Source: Flavobacterium degerlachei (lineage in GTDB: Bacteria > Bacteroidota > Bacteroidia > Flavobacteriales > Flavobacteriaceae). Taken from it: a stretch of 64,000 nt of DNA. Within the stretch, counting starts at the first letter, position 1. Every line of letters begins with the position of its first letter. This document shows, piece after piece, positions 9,717 through 18,718 of the stretch. The notes under the pieces were generated by a model. That model did no database searches, was not told where the DNA came from, and saw only the letters and a list, made by a program, of their open reading frames with translations. The stretch covers positions 62,001 to 126,000 of the forward strand of contig NZ_FNMV01000011.1 in assembly GCF_900106645.1 (NCBI RefSeq), given 5' to 3'. The position numbers and the translations under genes are program-made.

Positions 9717-9932
9717 AAGTACAAAGTAACGCTATTTTACAATAGAAAAAAACCTTCCGTAATCATGAAATACAATACCAAATCTGAATCCCTTCCAATT
9801 AAAACTAACGAGCTGTCCAATAAAATTATGTGATAATTATTATACAAATTTCAATAATGTTACAATAACTATCAATTAAAAGAGTTCTAAATTGCCTAAT
9901 ATAAATCGACATTAATATTAAAATAATAAATC

Positions 9933-10496
9933 ATGAAAAAAACAATTTTGATTGGGCTATTTTTCTTTGCCTTATCCACAAACGTACAAGCGCAATTAGT
10001 TAAATTTGGTGTTAAAGCCGGAGTAAATTACGCAAATCAAAACGGTAGTAACATAACTGTAAACAGCACAAATTATGATACTGAAGCGATAACTAGTTAT
10101 CATGCTGGACTAATTGCTGAAGTTAAACTAACAGATGGTTTTTCTATCCAACCCGAATTATTGTATTCAACGCAAGGAGCAACATACAAAAATGCTTTTG
10201 AAGAATTCAAAAATGAAGTAGGCTATTTATCTATTCCGGTTTTAGCAAAAATTCATTTAAACAAAACATTCAGTCTTGATCTGGGACCACAAGCTTCTTT
10301 TTTATTAAGCGAAAGAAACAATTTTGACGTTAATAATGCAGAGACCTTTGAATTCGCAGCAGTTGGAGGTTTAGGAATTAATATCACCAAAAACTTTTTC
10401 CTACAAGGCCGTTATGTTTTAGGTCTTTCAGAAGCTTCAAAAGAAGCTGAAGTTAAGAACTCAGCTCTTCAAGTATCTGCTGGATTTACTTTTTAA
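9933..10496 (+). CDS. Outer-membrane beta-barrel protein, PorT family
   Basis: The 187-residue product begins with a signal peptide (MKKTILIGLFFFALSTNVQAQ) and continues as alternating beta strands with GVKAGVNYA at the start, YLSIPVLAKI in the middle, and a C-terminal strand ending in phenylalanine (ALQVSAGFTF). This is the pattern of the small eight-stranded outer-membrane barrels common in Bacteroidota (PorT/OMP_b-brl). Such proteins are structural or of unknown function. It is a single gene closed by a hairpin terminator at 10521. I see no consensus -7 element directly upstream. Confidence 0.8.
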   Translation: MKKTILIGLFFFALSTNVQAQLVKFGVKAGVNYANQNGSNITVNSTNYDTEAITSYHAGLIAEVKLTDGFSIQPELLYSTQGATYKNAFEEFKNEVGYLSIPVLAKIHLNKTFSLDLGPQASFLLSERNNFDVNNAETFEFAAVGGLGINITKNFFLQGRYVLGLSEASKEAEVKNSALQVSAGFTF

Positions 10497-10520
10497 AATC
10501 ACATAAAACTAATTTTATCA

Positions 10521-10550
10521 AAACCGTTCTTTAATTGGAACGGTTTTTTT
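10521..10550 (+). terminator. Rho-independent terminator after the beta-barrel gene
   Basis: AAACCGTTC and GAACGGTTT form the stem, followed by a run of T, 25 bases after the stop codon. Confidence 0.8.
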
Positions 10551-10571
10551 ATTTTTACAAAAACATGAATT

Positions 10572-10985
10572 ATGAAAATCGCTATTATTAATGGTCCAAA
10601 CTTGAATCTCTTGGGCAAGCGCGAACCAGAAGTATACGGAAACCAAACTTTTGAAGGCTACCTTACTGGCTTAAAACTTAAATTTACGGAAATAGAGTTC
10701 ATTTACTTTCAAAGTAATATTGAAGGAGAGCTAATTGATAAAATCCAGGAATTTGGTTTTTCATATGACGGGATAATCCTAAATGCAGGAGCTTACACCC
10801 ATACCTCGATAGGAATAGGTGACGCAGTAAAAGCAATAACTAGCCCGGTGGTAGAGGTACACATTTCCAATACCTTTTCGCGAGAAAGCTTTAGACATCA
10901 ATCCTATATTTCAGGTAATGCTAAAGGTGTTATTCTTGGTTTTGGACTCAAAAGTTATGAATTAGCTATTCTGTCATTTTTATAA
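10572..10985 (+). CDS. aroQ: 3-dehydroquinate dehydratase, type II
   Basis: The 137-residue protein carries the type II signature from residue 6 on (INGPNLNLLGKREPEVYG), with the catalytic tyrosine in VYGNQ. It also has QSNIEGELID, the loop ILNAGAYTHTSIG and VEVHISN with the catalytic histidine. The enzyme removes water from 3-dehydroquinate to give 3-dehydroshikimate in the shikimate pathway to aromatic amino acids; the active form is a dodecamer in the cytoplasm. The length is slightly short of the usual 145-150 because the C-terminus stops early (YELAILSFL). It is a single gene between two terminators. Confidence 0.93.
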   Translation: MKIAIINGPNLNLLGKREPEVYGNQTFEGYLTGLKLKFTEIEFIYFQSNIEGELIDKIQEFGFSYDGIILNAGAYTHTSIGIGDAVKAITSPVVEVHISNTFSRESFRHQSYISGNAKGVILGFGLKSYELAILSFL

Positions 10986-11007
10986 TAACCACTTCTAATA
11001 TATCAAT

Positions 11008-11049
11008 AAAAAAGCGACTGCGATTTTAAAATCACAGTCGCTTTTTTAT
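11008..11049. terminator. Bidirectional terminator between aroQ and the CDF exporter gene
   Basis: AAAAAAGCGACTGCGATTTT and its complement form a long stem with A-rich and T-rich outer arms, centred between two convergent genes. Confidence 0.85.
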
Positions 11050-11066
11050 ATAAATAATTGCCTAAA

Positions 11067-11942
11067 TTAACTATAACTATCTGGTTCAACATGAATCAAA
11101 ACATGTCCAAGCTCTGGGATTTCTTTGCGCAATGTATCTTTTAATTTATGGGCTAAATCGTGCCCTTCCTTAACAGATATATTAGCATCAACAATGGCAT
11201 GAAGATCCACATGGTATTTCATTCCTGCCTTACGGATAAAACACTTTTCGGTATCTTTAATCCCTTCAACTTGGTAGGAAACTTTTCGTATTTCTTCTAT
11301 TAAATCATCGTTTAAATGCTCGTCCATGATTTCGCCTAGAGCGGGCCTAAAAATCAAATAACTATTATAAAGAATAAATCCCGAAGCAAAAAGTGCAGCC
11401 CAGTCGTCAGCTGATTCGTAACCATTCCCCAAAATCAGAGCAATTGATATACCAATGAATGCGGCAACAGAAGTAATTGCATCAGATCGATGGTGCCAGG
11501 CATCTGCCTTTAATGAAGAACTATTAGTTTCCACACTTCTTTTCATCACCAAGCGAAAAGAATATTCCTTCCAAATAATTATTGCGCCAAGAACAAAAAG
11601 AGTCCAAGACTTAGGCAAGTCGTGAGGCGTTTGTATATTAATGATGCTTTCATAAGCAATTATTGTAGCAGACGTAATTAAAAAACCGACCACCAGAAAT
11701 GTAATTAATGGTTCAGCGCGACCGTGTCCATAAGGATGGTTTTTATCTGCAGGTTTATTTGAATATTTAATTCCAAATAAGACTAAAAACGAAGCAAATA
11801 TATCCGTCGTTGACTCGATTGCATCAGCAATCAAGGCGTAAGAATTACCAAAAAAACCAGCAAAACCTTTAATAATCGCTAAACAAGCATTTCCTACAAT
11901 ACTAAAATAAGTTGCTTTTATTGCTTTCTCTTCGTGTGACAT
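11067..11942 (-). CDS. Cation diffusion facilitator (CDF) metal exporter
   Basis: The 291-residue membrane protein shows the CDF plan: six membrane helices in the first 200 residues and a cytoplasmic C-terminal domain of about 80 residues (TEKCFIRKAGMKYHVDLHAIVD, LGHVLIHVEPD). The transport-site residues are visible as DAIESTTD in helix 2 and HHRSD in helix 5, and the GHGRAEP loop is typical. CDF proteins export zinc, iron, cobalt or manganese from the cytoplasm using the proton gradient. The HxxxD helix-5 motif favours zinc or iron, but the metal is not certain. The gene lies downstream of murA and is separated from it by a strong hairpin terminator. Confidence 0.9.
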   Translation of the reverse strand: MSHEEKAIKATYFSIVGNACLAIIKGFAGFFGNSYALIADAIESTTDIFASFLVLFGIKYSNKPADKNHPYGHGRAEPLITFLVVGFLITSATIIAYESIINIQTPHDLPKSWTLFVLGAIIIWKEYSFRLVMKRSVETNSSSLKADAWHHRSDAITSVAAFIGISIALILGNGYESADDWAALFASGFILYNSYLIFRPALGEIMDEHLNDDLIEEIRKVSYQVEGIKDTEKCFIRKAGMKYHVDLHAIVDANISVKEGHDLAHKLKDTLRKEIPELGHVLIHVEPDSYS

Positions 11943-11950
11943 ATTGTGTT

Positions 11951-12016
11951 AAAATTAAAAAAAATCGTTTAAATAAATCTCTTTATGAATGCTAAAAGAT
12001 TTATTTAAACGATTTA
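11951..12016 (-). terminator. Strong terminator of murA (19-bp perfect hairpin)
   Basis: Bases 11962-11980 are an exact reverse complement of 11997-12015 (19 bp, 16-base loop). Read on the minus strand, the stem is followed by a T-rich run (A-run at 11953-11961 on the plus strand), directly after the murA stop. Confidence 0.85.
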
Positions 12017-12035
12017 TAAGTATGACCTATTTGCT

Positions 12036-13349
12036 TTATTCTACACGAACAATATTCGCTCCAATTGCTCTTAGTCGTTCATCAATTCTTTCATAACCAC
12101 GATCTATTTGTTCTATGTTTTGAATAGTACTAGTCCCTTTTGCAGAAAGCGCAGCAATCAATAAAGATATACCTGCACGAATATCTGGAGAAGACATCGT
12201 CGTAGCTTTTAATTGCGATTGAAAATCATGTCCCATAACCACCGCTCTATGCGGATCGCACAACATTATTTTTGCACCCATATCTATCAATTTATCCACG
12301 AAGAATAACCGGCTTTCAAACATTTTTTGGTGTATTAACACATCCCCTTTAGCTTGAGTTGCTACCACCAAAACGATACTCAACAAATCAGGTGTAAAAC
12401 CTGGCCAAGGAGCATCTGCTACGGTAAGAATCGATCCGTCAATATCAGTTTTAATTTCATATCCATCTACGTGAGAAGGAATATATATATCATCACCTTT
12501 GCGTTCTAATGTGATCCCTAATTTTCTAAAAGTACTAGGAATAACCCCTAAGTTGTCCCAGCTTACATCTTTTATTGTAATCTCACTTTTTGTCATAGCA
12601 GCCAATCCTATCCAGCTACCAATTTCAATCATATCAGGCAGAATTCTGTGTTCACAACCACCTAAACTCTCTACTCCTTCAATAGTTAACAGGTTTGATC
12701 CTACACCTGTTATCTTTGCTCCCATTGAGTTTAACATTTTACAAAGTTGCTGTAAATAAGGTTCACAAGCAGCATTATAAACTGTTGTTTTTCCTTTTGC
12801 CAAAACAGCAGCCATAACAATATTAGCAGTTCCAGTTACTGAAGCCTCATCTAATAGCATATCAGCTCCTTTCAAACCTTTTGGCGCTTCTACTCCATAA
12901 AAATGGTCTTCTCTATTGTAACGGAATTTCGCCCCTAAATTTATAAAACCTTCAAAATGGGTATCTAATCTTCTTCTTCCTATTTTATCTCCCCCTGGCT
13001 TTGGAATATATCCTTTTCCGAAACGAGCTAAAAGTGGACCAACAATCATAATCGAACCACGTAATGAACCGCCTTCTTTTTTGAATGCTTCGGTTTCTAA
13101 ATAACCTACATTTACATCATCTGCTTGAAAGCTGTATGAACCTGGTGCATTTTTTTGAATTTTTACACCCAAATTTTCTAATAATGTAAGCAATTTATTG
13201 ATATCAATAATATCAGGAATATTGTTGATTGTAACTTTTTCAGGAGTTAAAAGTACTGCACATAAAATTTGCAATGCTTCATTTTTCGCTCCTTGTGGAG
13301 TGATTTCTCCTTTTAGACGAATGCCTCCTTCTATTTTGAAAATTCCCAT
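12036..13349 (-). CDS. murA: UDP-N-acetylglucosamine 1-carboxyvinyltransferase with Asp in place of the catalytic Cys
   Basis: The 437-residue protein is a full-length MurA: GAKNEAL near the N-terminus (lysine and asparagine of the active site), LRGSIMIVGPLLARFG, PDIRAGISLLIAAL and the closing EQIDRGYERIDERL. It transfers the enolpyruvyl group from PEP to UDP-GlcNAc, the first committed step of peptidoglycan synthesis, in the cytoplasm. The active-site loop reads KPGGDKIGRRRLDTH, so residue 121 is Asp where Escherichia coli has Cys115, the residue that fosfomycin alkylates. Asp at this position is known from naturally fosfomycin-resistant MurA enzymes and remains catalytically competent. Upstream is the DUF4290 gene, separated by about 95 bases. 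Confidence 0.95.
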   Translation of the reverse strand: MGIFKIEGGIRLKGEITPQGAKNEALQILCAVLLTPEKVTINNIPDIIDINKLLTLLENLGVKIQKNAPGSYSFQADDVNVGYLETEAFKKEGGSLRGSIMIVGPLLARFGKGYIPKPGGDKIGRRRLDTHFEGFINLGAKFRYNREDHFYGVEAPKGLKGADMLLDEASVTGTANIVMAAVLAKGKTTVYNAACEPYLQQLCKMLNSMGAKITGVGSNLLTIEGVESLGGCEHRILPDMIEIGSWIGLAAMTKSEITIKDVSWDNLGVIPSTFRKLGITLERKGDDIYIPSHVDGYEIKTDIDGSILTVADAPWPGFTPDLLSIVLVVATQAKGDVLIHQKMFESRLFFVDKLIDMGAKIMLCDPHRAVVMGHDFQSQLKATTMSSPDIRAGISLLIAALSAKGTSTIQNIEQIDRGYERIDERLRAIGANIVRVE

Positions 13350-13444
13350 ATGATTTTATTATAATTTAAAGATTATTAATACTGAACTCTCTTAACTTTT
13401 AAAAGCTGATTTGCTTTCCCAGAGAACATCAGAACACAATATAT

Positions 13445-14167
13445 CTATTTCTGATTATTATTATTTTTTTGAAAAGGTTTTGATTTACCTGTCTTAAGAT
13501 TTTTGTTGCTTTGGATCTTTGGTTGTCCAGCTGGCGCAATTTTATTCGATATACGTTTATTGGTACGTAACAAATCTGTGGTATTCAAAAGTGTTTCTGT
13601 ACTTTCAAGCATATTTAACTTACCATCAGACAATTCGTATAAATGTTCGTAAATAACATCATCTTTCACTGTGTCCTTATTCCAGCTCAGGTAGGACTTT
13701 TTCATGTGATTTGCTATTACTTTAACCAAAGCATTTTTCATATCTCCGTCTTCCCATTTATTGGCAACATCAATCATGTACTTTATGTTATTCCCATAAT
13801 ACCTGTATTTAGGAAAATTTTGCGGGTATTTTAATACATCTGGTTTCAGTTGTAAGACTTCACGAGATGGTATTGGGTATGGTGATTCAACATCCAATCT
13901 AAAATCAGACATAATAAAGAGCTGATCCCATAATTTGTGCTGAAAATCAAGAACATCACGTAAGTGAGGATTCAAACTTCCCATTACTTGAATGATGTAC
14001 TTTGCTGCTTTATTCCGCTCTTCGACATCTTCAATGGCAACTGCTTGCTCAATAAGCTTCTGCAAATGACGACCATACTCCGGAATAATCAAATGCGATC
14101 TTTCAGCATTGTATTCCAAATGATGAACGACATCGTTCGCGTTTTCTTTTTTATATTTTGAATTCAT
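13445..14167 (-). CDS. DUF4290 domain protein
   Basis: The 240-residue soluble protein matches the DUF4290 family found in Bacteroidota: NDVVHHLEYNAERSHLIIPEYGRHLQKLIEQ at the N-terminus, GSLNPHLRDVLDFQHKLWDQLFIMSDF in the middle, and PKYRYYGNNIKYMI. The last 40 residues are lysine, asparagine and glutamine rich and probably disordered. Function is unknown. It often sits beside murA in this group, as here (same strand, gap of about 95 bases), which suggests co-transcription but proves no link to peptidoglycan synthesis. Confidence 0.8.
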   Translation of the reverse strand: MNSKYKKENANDVVHHLEYNAERSHLIIPEYGRHLQKLIEQAVAIEDVEERNKAAKYIIQVMGSLNPHLRDVLDFQHKLWDQLFIMSDFRLDVESPYPIPSREVLQLKPDVLKYPQNFPKYRYYGNNIKYMIDVANKWEDGDMKNALVKVIANHMKKSYLSWNKDTVKDDVIYEHLYELSDGKLNMLESTETLLNTTDLLRTNKRISNKIAPAGQPKIQSNKNLKTGKSKPFQKNNNNQK

Positions 14168-14260
14168 AGTGGAATTTAATTTTTTATTCTAATAGTATAA
14201 GCATGATGATGCAGAAACAAAACTGAAATTTGCTTTATCCTCAAGTATCTTACCCCATAT

Positions 14261-14545
14261 TTATAGTGAAATAATACCCTTTATAGTAGAGACTTCTAGG
14301 TATTTATCAATTACTTCTTGAGAGTCCTTAACTTGAACATCGATTGATACGCTGGTAAATTTTCCAGTTTTGGATTTTGTTGTTTTGATAACAGCACCCA
14401 TACAATCAAAAGCCATTTCAACGCGCTTTATATTATCACTTTCAGTTGGCACAATAAATTTAAACAAGTATAAAGCGGGCCAGGTATTACTCATATCCAA
14501 CTCCACTTTTAATCTCTCATAAAATTCTTCAGTATTCTTATCCAT
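14261..14545 (-). CDS. DUF493 family protein (YbeD-like)
   Basis: The 94-residue protein has the DUF493 pattern: FYERLKVELDMSNTWPALYLFKFIVP, then TKSKTGKFTSVSIDVQVKDSQEVIDKYLEV, an alpha-beta fold like the ACT/YbeD regulatory domain. Family members are small cytoplasmic proteins of poorly known, perhaps ligand-binding, function. The gene is separate from the DUF4290 gene by about 90 bases and divergent from the ATPase gene at 14666; a CAAATATA element at 14566-14573 could be its -7 box read on the minus strand. Confidence 0.8.
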   Translation of the reverse strand: MDKNTEEFYERLKVELDMSNTWPALYLFKFIVPTESDNIKRVEMAFDCMGAVIKTTKSKTGKFTSVSIDVQVKDSQEVIDKYLEVSTIKGIISL

Positions 14546-14665
14546 TTTATCTTTAAAAATAATAGCAAATATACGGTTTCAAATGCAAAATATGAATTAT
14601 GGAATATTAATTTTTATCGAAATGGATTATTTTAATGACAATCATTTTTTCAAATTCCAATTAGT

Positions 14666-15235
14666 TTGAGTAAGTTTGCGCCTTATTTCAAAAAAGTGCA
14701 AAAAGAAATCATAATAATTATCGGAGGACCGGGAACAGGTAAAAGTACCATAATAGACGGATTGATAGCAAAAGGTTTTTGTTGCTATCCTGAAATTTCT
14801 AGAGAGGTAACTTTAGAGGCAAAGAAACAAGGAATTGAGCAATTATTTCTTGAAAAACCTTTACTATTTAGTGAACTACTATTGGAAGGAAGAAAAAAAC
14901 AGTTCGAAAATGCTCAAAACGAGCCACATGAAGTTGTTTTTATTGACCGAGGAATCCCTGATGTCTTGGCTTATATGCATTACATTGGCGACAGCTACCC
15001 TGCTTCTTTTGATACTATTTGTCGAGAACACGTTTATTCTAAAATATTCATTCTTCCACCATGGGAAGAAATTTATATAAGCGATGAAGCCCGTTATGAA
15101 AATTACGAACAGGCCAAATTGATTCAAAATCACCTTGTTGAAACCTACGAAGGTTATGGCTATAATCTTATAGAAGTCCCAAAAGACACCGTTGATAACC
15201 GAATTCTTTTTATATTAGACGAAATTTCTAAGTAA
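14666..15235 (+). CDS. NadR/Ttd14-like P-loop ATPase, TTG start
   Basis: The product is about 189 residues with a P-loop GGPGTGKST at residues 20-28, followed by SREVTLEAKKQG, FIDRGIPDVLAYM (Walker B-like DRG) and a C-terminal NHLVETYEGYGYNLIEVP segment. This is the pattern of AAA_28/NadR-like nucleoside or small-molecule kinases. Start choice: the frame has a stop at 14636 and no ATG before the P-loop, so the TTG at 14666 is the best start. The substrate is unknown. It precedes recQ by 65 bases and may be transcribed with it. Confidence 0.75.
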   Translation: MSKFAPYFKKVQKEIIIIIGGPGTGKSTIIDGLIAKGFCCYPEISREVTLEAKKQGIEQLFLEKPLLFSELLLEGRKKQFENAQNEPHEVVFIDRGIPDVLAYMHYIGDSYPASFDTICREHVYSKIFILPPWEEIYISDEARYENYEQAKLIQNHLVETYEGYGYNLIEVPKDTVDNRILFILDEISK

Positions 15236-15300
15236 TTCGGATTTTGTATTTAGAATTACGGAGCAGGAATTGATAATTCGAAATTTGCAATTCAAAATCA

Positions 15301-17196
15301 ATGTCTGAAGCATTACAAATTCTACAAAAATACTGGAAACACGACTCTTTTAGATCGCTGCAAAATGAAATCATCGATTCCGTTTTAAGTGGTCAGGATA
15401 CTTTTGCTTTAATGCCAACTGGCGGTGGGAAGTCAGTCTGCTTCCAGATTCCAGCAATGATGAATGAAGGAATTTGCTTGGTCATATCTCCATTAGTGGC
15501 GTTAATGAAAGACCAGGTTGCTAATTTACAAAAGCGAAACATAAAAGCAATCGCATTGACTGGCGGAATACGATCTGACGAGATGATTGACTTGTTAGAC
15601 AACTGTCAATTTGGGAATTACAAATTTCTTTATCTGTCTCCGGAACGCCTGCAATCAGATTGGATTTTGGAGAGGATAAAAAACTTGCCCATCAACTTAA
15701 TAACTATTGATGAAGCACATTGTGTTTCCCAATGGGGACATGATTTCCGACCAGCCTATTTAAAGATTTCTAATTTAAAAACGTATTTCCCAAAAGTCCC
15801 TTTTTTAGCTTTAACAGCAACTGCAACACCAAAAGTCAAAATAGACATCATCAATGAATTAGGATTACATGAGCCTCAAATTTTCGAAAAATCATTTGCT
15901 AGAAAAAACATCGCATATATGGTTTTTGAGGTCGAAGACAAACTCTTTCGAATAGAACAAATCTTAAGAAAAAACCTGCAATCCTCTATCATATATGTAC
16001 GAAACCGCAAATCATGTTTAGAAACCTCTTCTCAATTAAACTCATTAGGATTTAAATCTACTTATTACCACGGTGGGCTGAGTTCGAAAGAAAAAGATAA
16101 GAATATGCAATCGTGGATGCAGGATCAAGTGCAGGTTATTGTTGCCACAAATGCTTTTGGAATGGGAATAGACAAAGCAGATGTTAAGACTGTAATACAC
16201 ATTCAGTTACCTGAAAACTTAGAAAACTATTACCAGGAAGCAGGACGTTCCGGACGAAATGGCGAAAAAGCTTTTGCCGTTTTACTAACTAGTCCTTCAG
16301 ACATTCGCCAAGTAGAAAGTCAGTTTATCAACATCCTTCCCGACAAAAAATTCCTAAATGAAATATTTGTCAAATTATGTAATTTTTTCCAAATTGCCTA
16401 TGGAGAAGGTATTGACGAAAAATTTTCTTTCAATTTAAACCAGTTCTGTTTGAAATATAAATTTCCAGTTCTACGTACATATAATGCGATGCAGTTTCTA
16501 GACAGACAAGGAGTCATTACATTATCACAAGAATTTTCTGAAAAAATAAGCTTGCAATTCATTATTCCTTCAAAAGAAGTGATGCGCTATATGAGTTTGA
16601 ATCCAAATGACGAAGAAATTGTTTTAGCAATACTCAGAACATATCCTGGAATTTATGATATGGAAACCGCTTTTAACCAACCATTTATAGCAAAAAAATC
16701 AAATCATACTGAAAATCAAGTACAAGCAGTTTTACAAAAGCTAAAAGAAAAAGATATTATAGAATACCATGCTAAAAATAATGACGCTTCGCTAATTTTT
16801 AATGAAATACGAGAGGACGAAAGAACTATCAGCAGGGTTTCAAAATATTTAGAAAATCAAAATCAACTAAAAAAAGAAAAGCTTAAATCAGTTTTACATT
16901 ACATCGGCGAGCAAAACGTTTGTAAGAGCAAATTGATCTTAAATTATTTTGGCGAAAAAACAAATGATGACTGTGGCATTTGTTCCTATTGCATTGCCAA
17001 AAAAAGTGCAAAAACAGATATAGATAAACTTTCGAAAAAAATTATTGCCCTACTAAAAACAGAGGAATTAAATTCAAGAGAGATTGAAAATAGGACAAAG
17101 AATACCTCTAATGAAGTTATCTTTGCCATACAACAGCTACTAGAAACCGAAAGTATAATAGTAAACTCAAACAATAAATATACCTTAAAACGATAA
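15301..17196 (+). CDS. recQ: ATP-dependent DNA helicase RecQ
   Basis: The 631-residue protein has helicase motif I PTGGGKS at residues 39-45, DEAH at 137-140 with the RecQ-specific CVSQWGHDFRP loop, AFGMGIDKADVKTVIH and QEAGRSGRNG (motif VI). A zinc-binding RQC region follows (DDCGICSYC) and a short winged-helix tail. No clear HRDC domain is present. RecQ unwinds DNA 3' to 5' in recombination and fork repair. The ATG at 15301 opens with SEALQILQKYW, normal for the family. The final A of its TAA overlaps the ATG of fmt, so the two are translationally coupled. Confidence 0.93.
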   Translation: MSEALQILQKYWKHDSFRSLQNEIIDSVLSGQDTFALMPTGGGKSVCFQIPAMMNEGICLVISPLVALMKDQVANLQKRNIKAIALTGGIRSDEMIDLLDNCQFGNYKFLYLSPERLQSDWILERIKNLPINLITIDEAHCVSQWGHDFRPAYLKISNLKTYFPKVPFLALTATATPKVKIDIINELGLHEPQIFEKSFARKNIAYMVFEVEDKLFRIEQILRKNLQSSIIYVRNRKSCLETSSQLNSLGFKSTYYHGGLSSKEKDKNMQSWMQDQVQVIVATNAFGMGIDKADVKTVIHIQLPENLENYYQEAGRSGRNGEKAFAVLLTSPSDIRQVESQFINILPDKKFLNEIFVKLCNFFQIAYGEGIDEKFSFNLNQFCLKYKFPVLRTYNAMQFLDRQGVITLSQEFSEKISLQFIIPSKEVMRYMSLNPNDEEIVLAILRTYPGIYDMETAFNQPFIAKKSNHTENQVQAVLQKLKEKDIIEYHAKNNDASLIFNEIREDERTISRVSKYLENQNQLKKEKLKSVLHYIGEQNVCKSKLILNYFGEKTNDDCGICSYCIAKKSAKTDIDKLSKKIIALLKTEELNSREIENRTKNTSNEVIFAIQQLLETESIIVNSNNKYTLKR

Positions 17197-18143
17197 TGGA
17201 AAAATTACGAATTGTATTTATGGGCACACCCGAATTTGCGGTTGGGATTCTGGATACCATAATTAAAAACGACTATAATGTTGTTGGTGTTATTACAGCT
17301 GCTGACAAACCAGCTGGACGAGGACAAAAATTAAAGTATTCCGCCGTTAAGGAATATGCGCTGGCAAATAACCTAAACCTTTTACAACCTACTAACCTTA
17401 AAGAAGAGTCCTTCCTTGAGGAATTAAAATTGCTAAATGCAAATTTGCAAATAGTGGTCGCTTTTAGAATGTTACCAAAAGTGGTTTGGGATATGCCAAA
17501 ACTAGGAACCTTTAACCTCCACGCTTCACTCCTGCCTAATTACCGAGGCGCAGCGCCTATAAACTGGGCAATTATTAATGGCGAAACAAAAACAGGTGTC
17601 ACCACTTTTTTTATTGACGACAAGATTGACACAGGCGCCATAATTCTGAGTTCTGAAACTGAAATCGATCCAAATGAAAATGCAGGTCATCTTCACGACA
17701 GACTTATGGATTTAGGCAGCGAAGCTGTTGTTAAAACGCTAGAATTAATTGAACAAGGAAATGCAAGCACGACTATTCAAACAGAATCACCTGAAATAAA
17801 AACGGCATACAAGCTAAACAAAGAAAACTGTAAAATTGATTGGACTAAATCAGCTTCAGAAATAAACAATTTAATACGAGGATTGAGTCCTTATCCAGCT
17901 GCCTGGTGTTACTTTACAGACAAAAATGAAGAATGGAGCGTGAAAATTTATGAAGCAAATCTGATTACGGAAGAACATAGCTTAGCAACTGGTACCATCA
18001 TATGTACCAAAAAGGAAATGAAAATTGCGGTAGAAAATGGCTACATACAAATCTTAAGTTTGCAATTTCCAGGTAAAAAGAAGATGAGTACATCTGATTT
18101 CTTGAATGGAATCACTTTTTCAGAGCTTGCAAAAGTGCACTAA
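17196..18143 (+). CDS. fmt: Methionyl-tRNA formyltransferase
   Basis: The 315-residue protein begins IVFMGTPEFAVGIL and contains the active-site signature HASLLPNYRGAAPINWAI with the catalytic HxSLLP motif, then GVTTFFIDDKIDTG. The C-terminal 100 residues form the OB-fold tRNA-binding domain (IRGLSPYPAAW). It formylates the methionine on initiator tRNA using 10-formyltetrahydrofolate. The length is normal (about 310-315). It starts inside the recQ stop codon. Confidence 0.95.
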   Translation: MEKLRIVFMGTPEFAVGILDTIIKNDYNVVGVITAADKPAGRGQKLKYSAVKEYALANNLNLLQPTNLKEESFLEELKLLNANLQIVVAFRMLPKVVWDMPKLGTFNLHASLLPNYRGAAPINWAIINGETKTGVTTFFIDDKIDTGAIILSSETEIDPNENAGHLHDRLMDLGSEAVVKTLELIEQGNASTTIQTESPEIKTAYKLNKENCKIDWTKSASEINNLIRGLSPYPAAWCYFTDKNEEWSVKIYEANLITEEHSLATGTIICTKKEMKIAVENGYIQILSLQFPGKKKMSTSDFLNGITFSELAKVH

Positions 18144-18248
18144 GACTACTAATAACGGGACTTTTCTACAAATCATCAGGAAAAACCCCTGTTTTATGAA
18201 CAAAAAAAATAAGTTATCAACAAAACGGAGTAAAATAAAAGAAAACAC

Positions 18249-18278
18249 TTGCGAGGTAGGGATTTCCTGCTAAATTTG
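18249..18278 (+). promoter_or_regulatory. Bacteroidota promoter TTG-N19-TAAATTTG for the HU gene
   Basis: TTG at 18249-18251, a 19-base spacer and TAAATTTG at 18271-18278 match the phylum consensus exactly. The start codon follows 44 bases later, leaving a short AT-rich leader. Confidence 0.75.
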
Positions 18279-18322
18279 TGTATTAACAATTATTTTTTAA
18301 CCAACAATTAATAACTATTATT

Positions 18323-18595
18323 ATGAACAAATCAGAATTAATCGATGCTATCGCTGCTGATGCAGGAATTACAAAAGCAGCTGCAAAGTTAGCTTTAGAG
18401 TCATTTTTAGGAAATGTAAGTGGAACTTTGAAAAAAGGTGGTAGAGTATCTCTAGTAGGTTTTGGATCATGGTCAGTTTCAGCTAGAGCTGCCAGAGACG
18501 GTAGAAATCCTCAAACAGGAAAAACGATTCAAATCGCGGCTAAAAATGTTGTAAAATTCAAAGCTGGTGCTGAATTAGAAGGTGCAGTAAACTAA
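18323..18595 (+). CDS. hup: HU family DNA-binding protein
   Basis: The 90-residue protein is a standard HU: MNKSELIDAIAADAGITKAAAKLAL helices, GGRVSLVGFGSWSVSARAARDGRNPQTGKTIQI (the DNA-clamping arm with RNPQTG), and AKNVVKFKAGAEL at the end. It bends and compacts DNA as a dimer in the nucleoid. It has a strong promoter and its own terminator, fitting an abundant protein. Confidence 0.95.
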   Translation: MNKSELIDAIAADAGITKAAAKLALESFLGNVSGTLKKGGRVSLVGFGSWSVSARAARDGRNPQTGKTIQIAAKNVVKFKAGAELEGAVN

Positions 18596-18620
18596 TTGTA
18601 AGTTTTAAAACCTAATATAA

Positions 18621-18650
18621 TAAAAACCTTCCTGATGGAAGGTTTTTTTA
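18621..18650 (+). terminator. Rho-independent terminator after HU gene
   Basis: AAAAACCTTCC pairs with GGAAGGTTTTT around a TGAT loop; the T-run follows directly. Confidence 0.85.
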
Positions 18651-18718
18651 TACATTTAAACGATTTAATTTGGTTATATTTTAATTTTATCCTTAAATTT
18701 AATAGAAAAAGCACCATT

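Noticed and set aside
18635..18718. Upstream start extending the YqgE gene by 28 residues
   Set aside because: The start lies within the HU gene terminator and the added residues do not fit the family; the ATG at 18719 gives the normal length.
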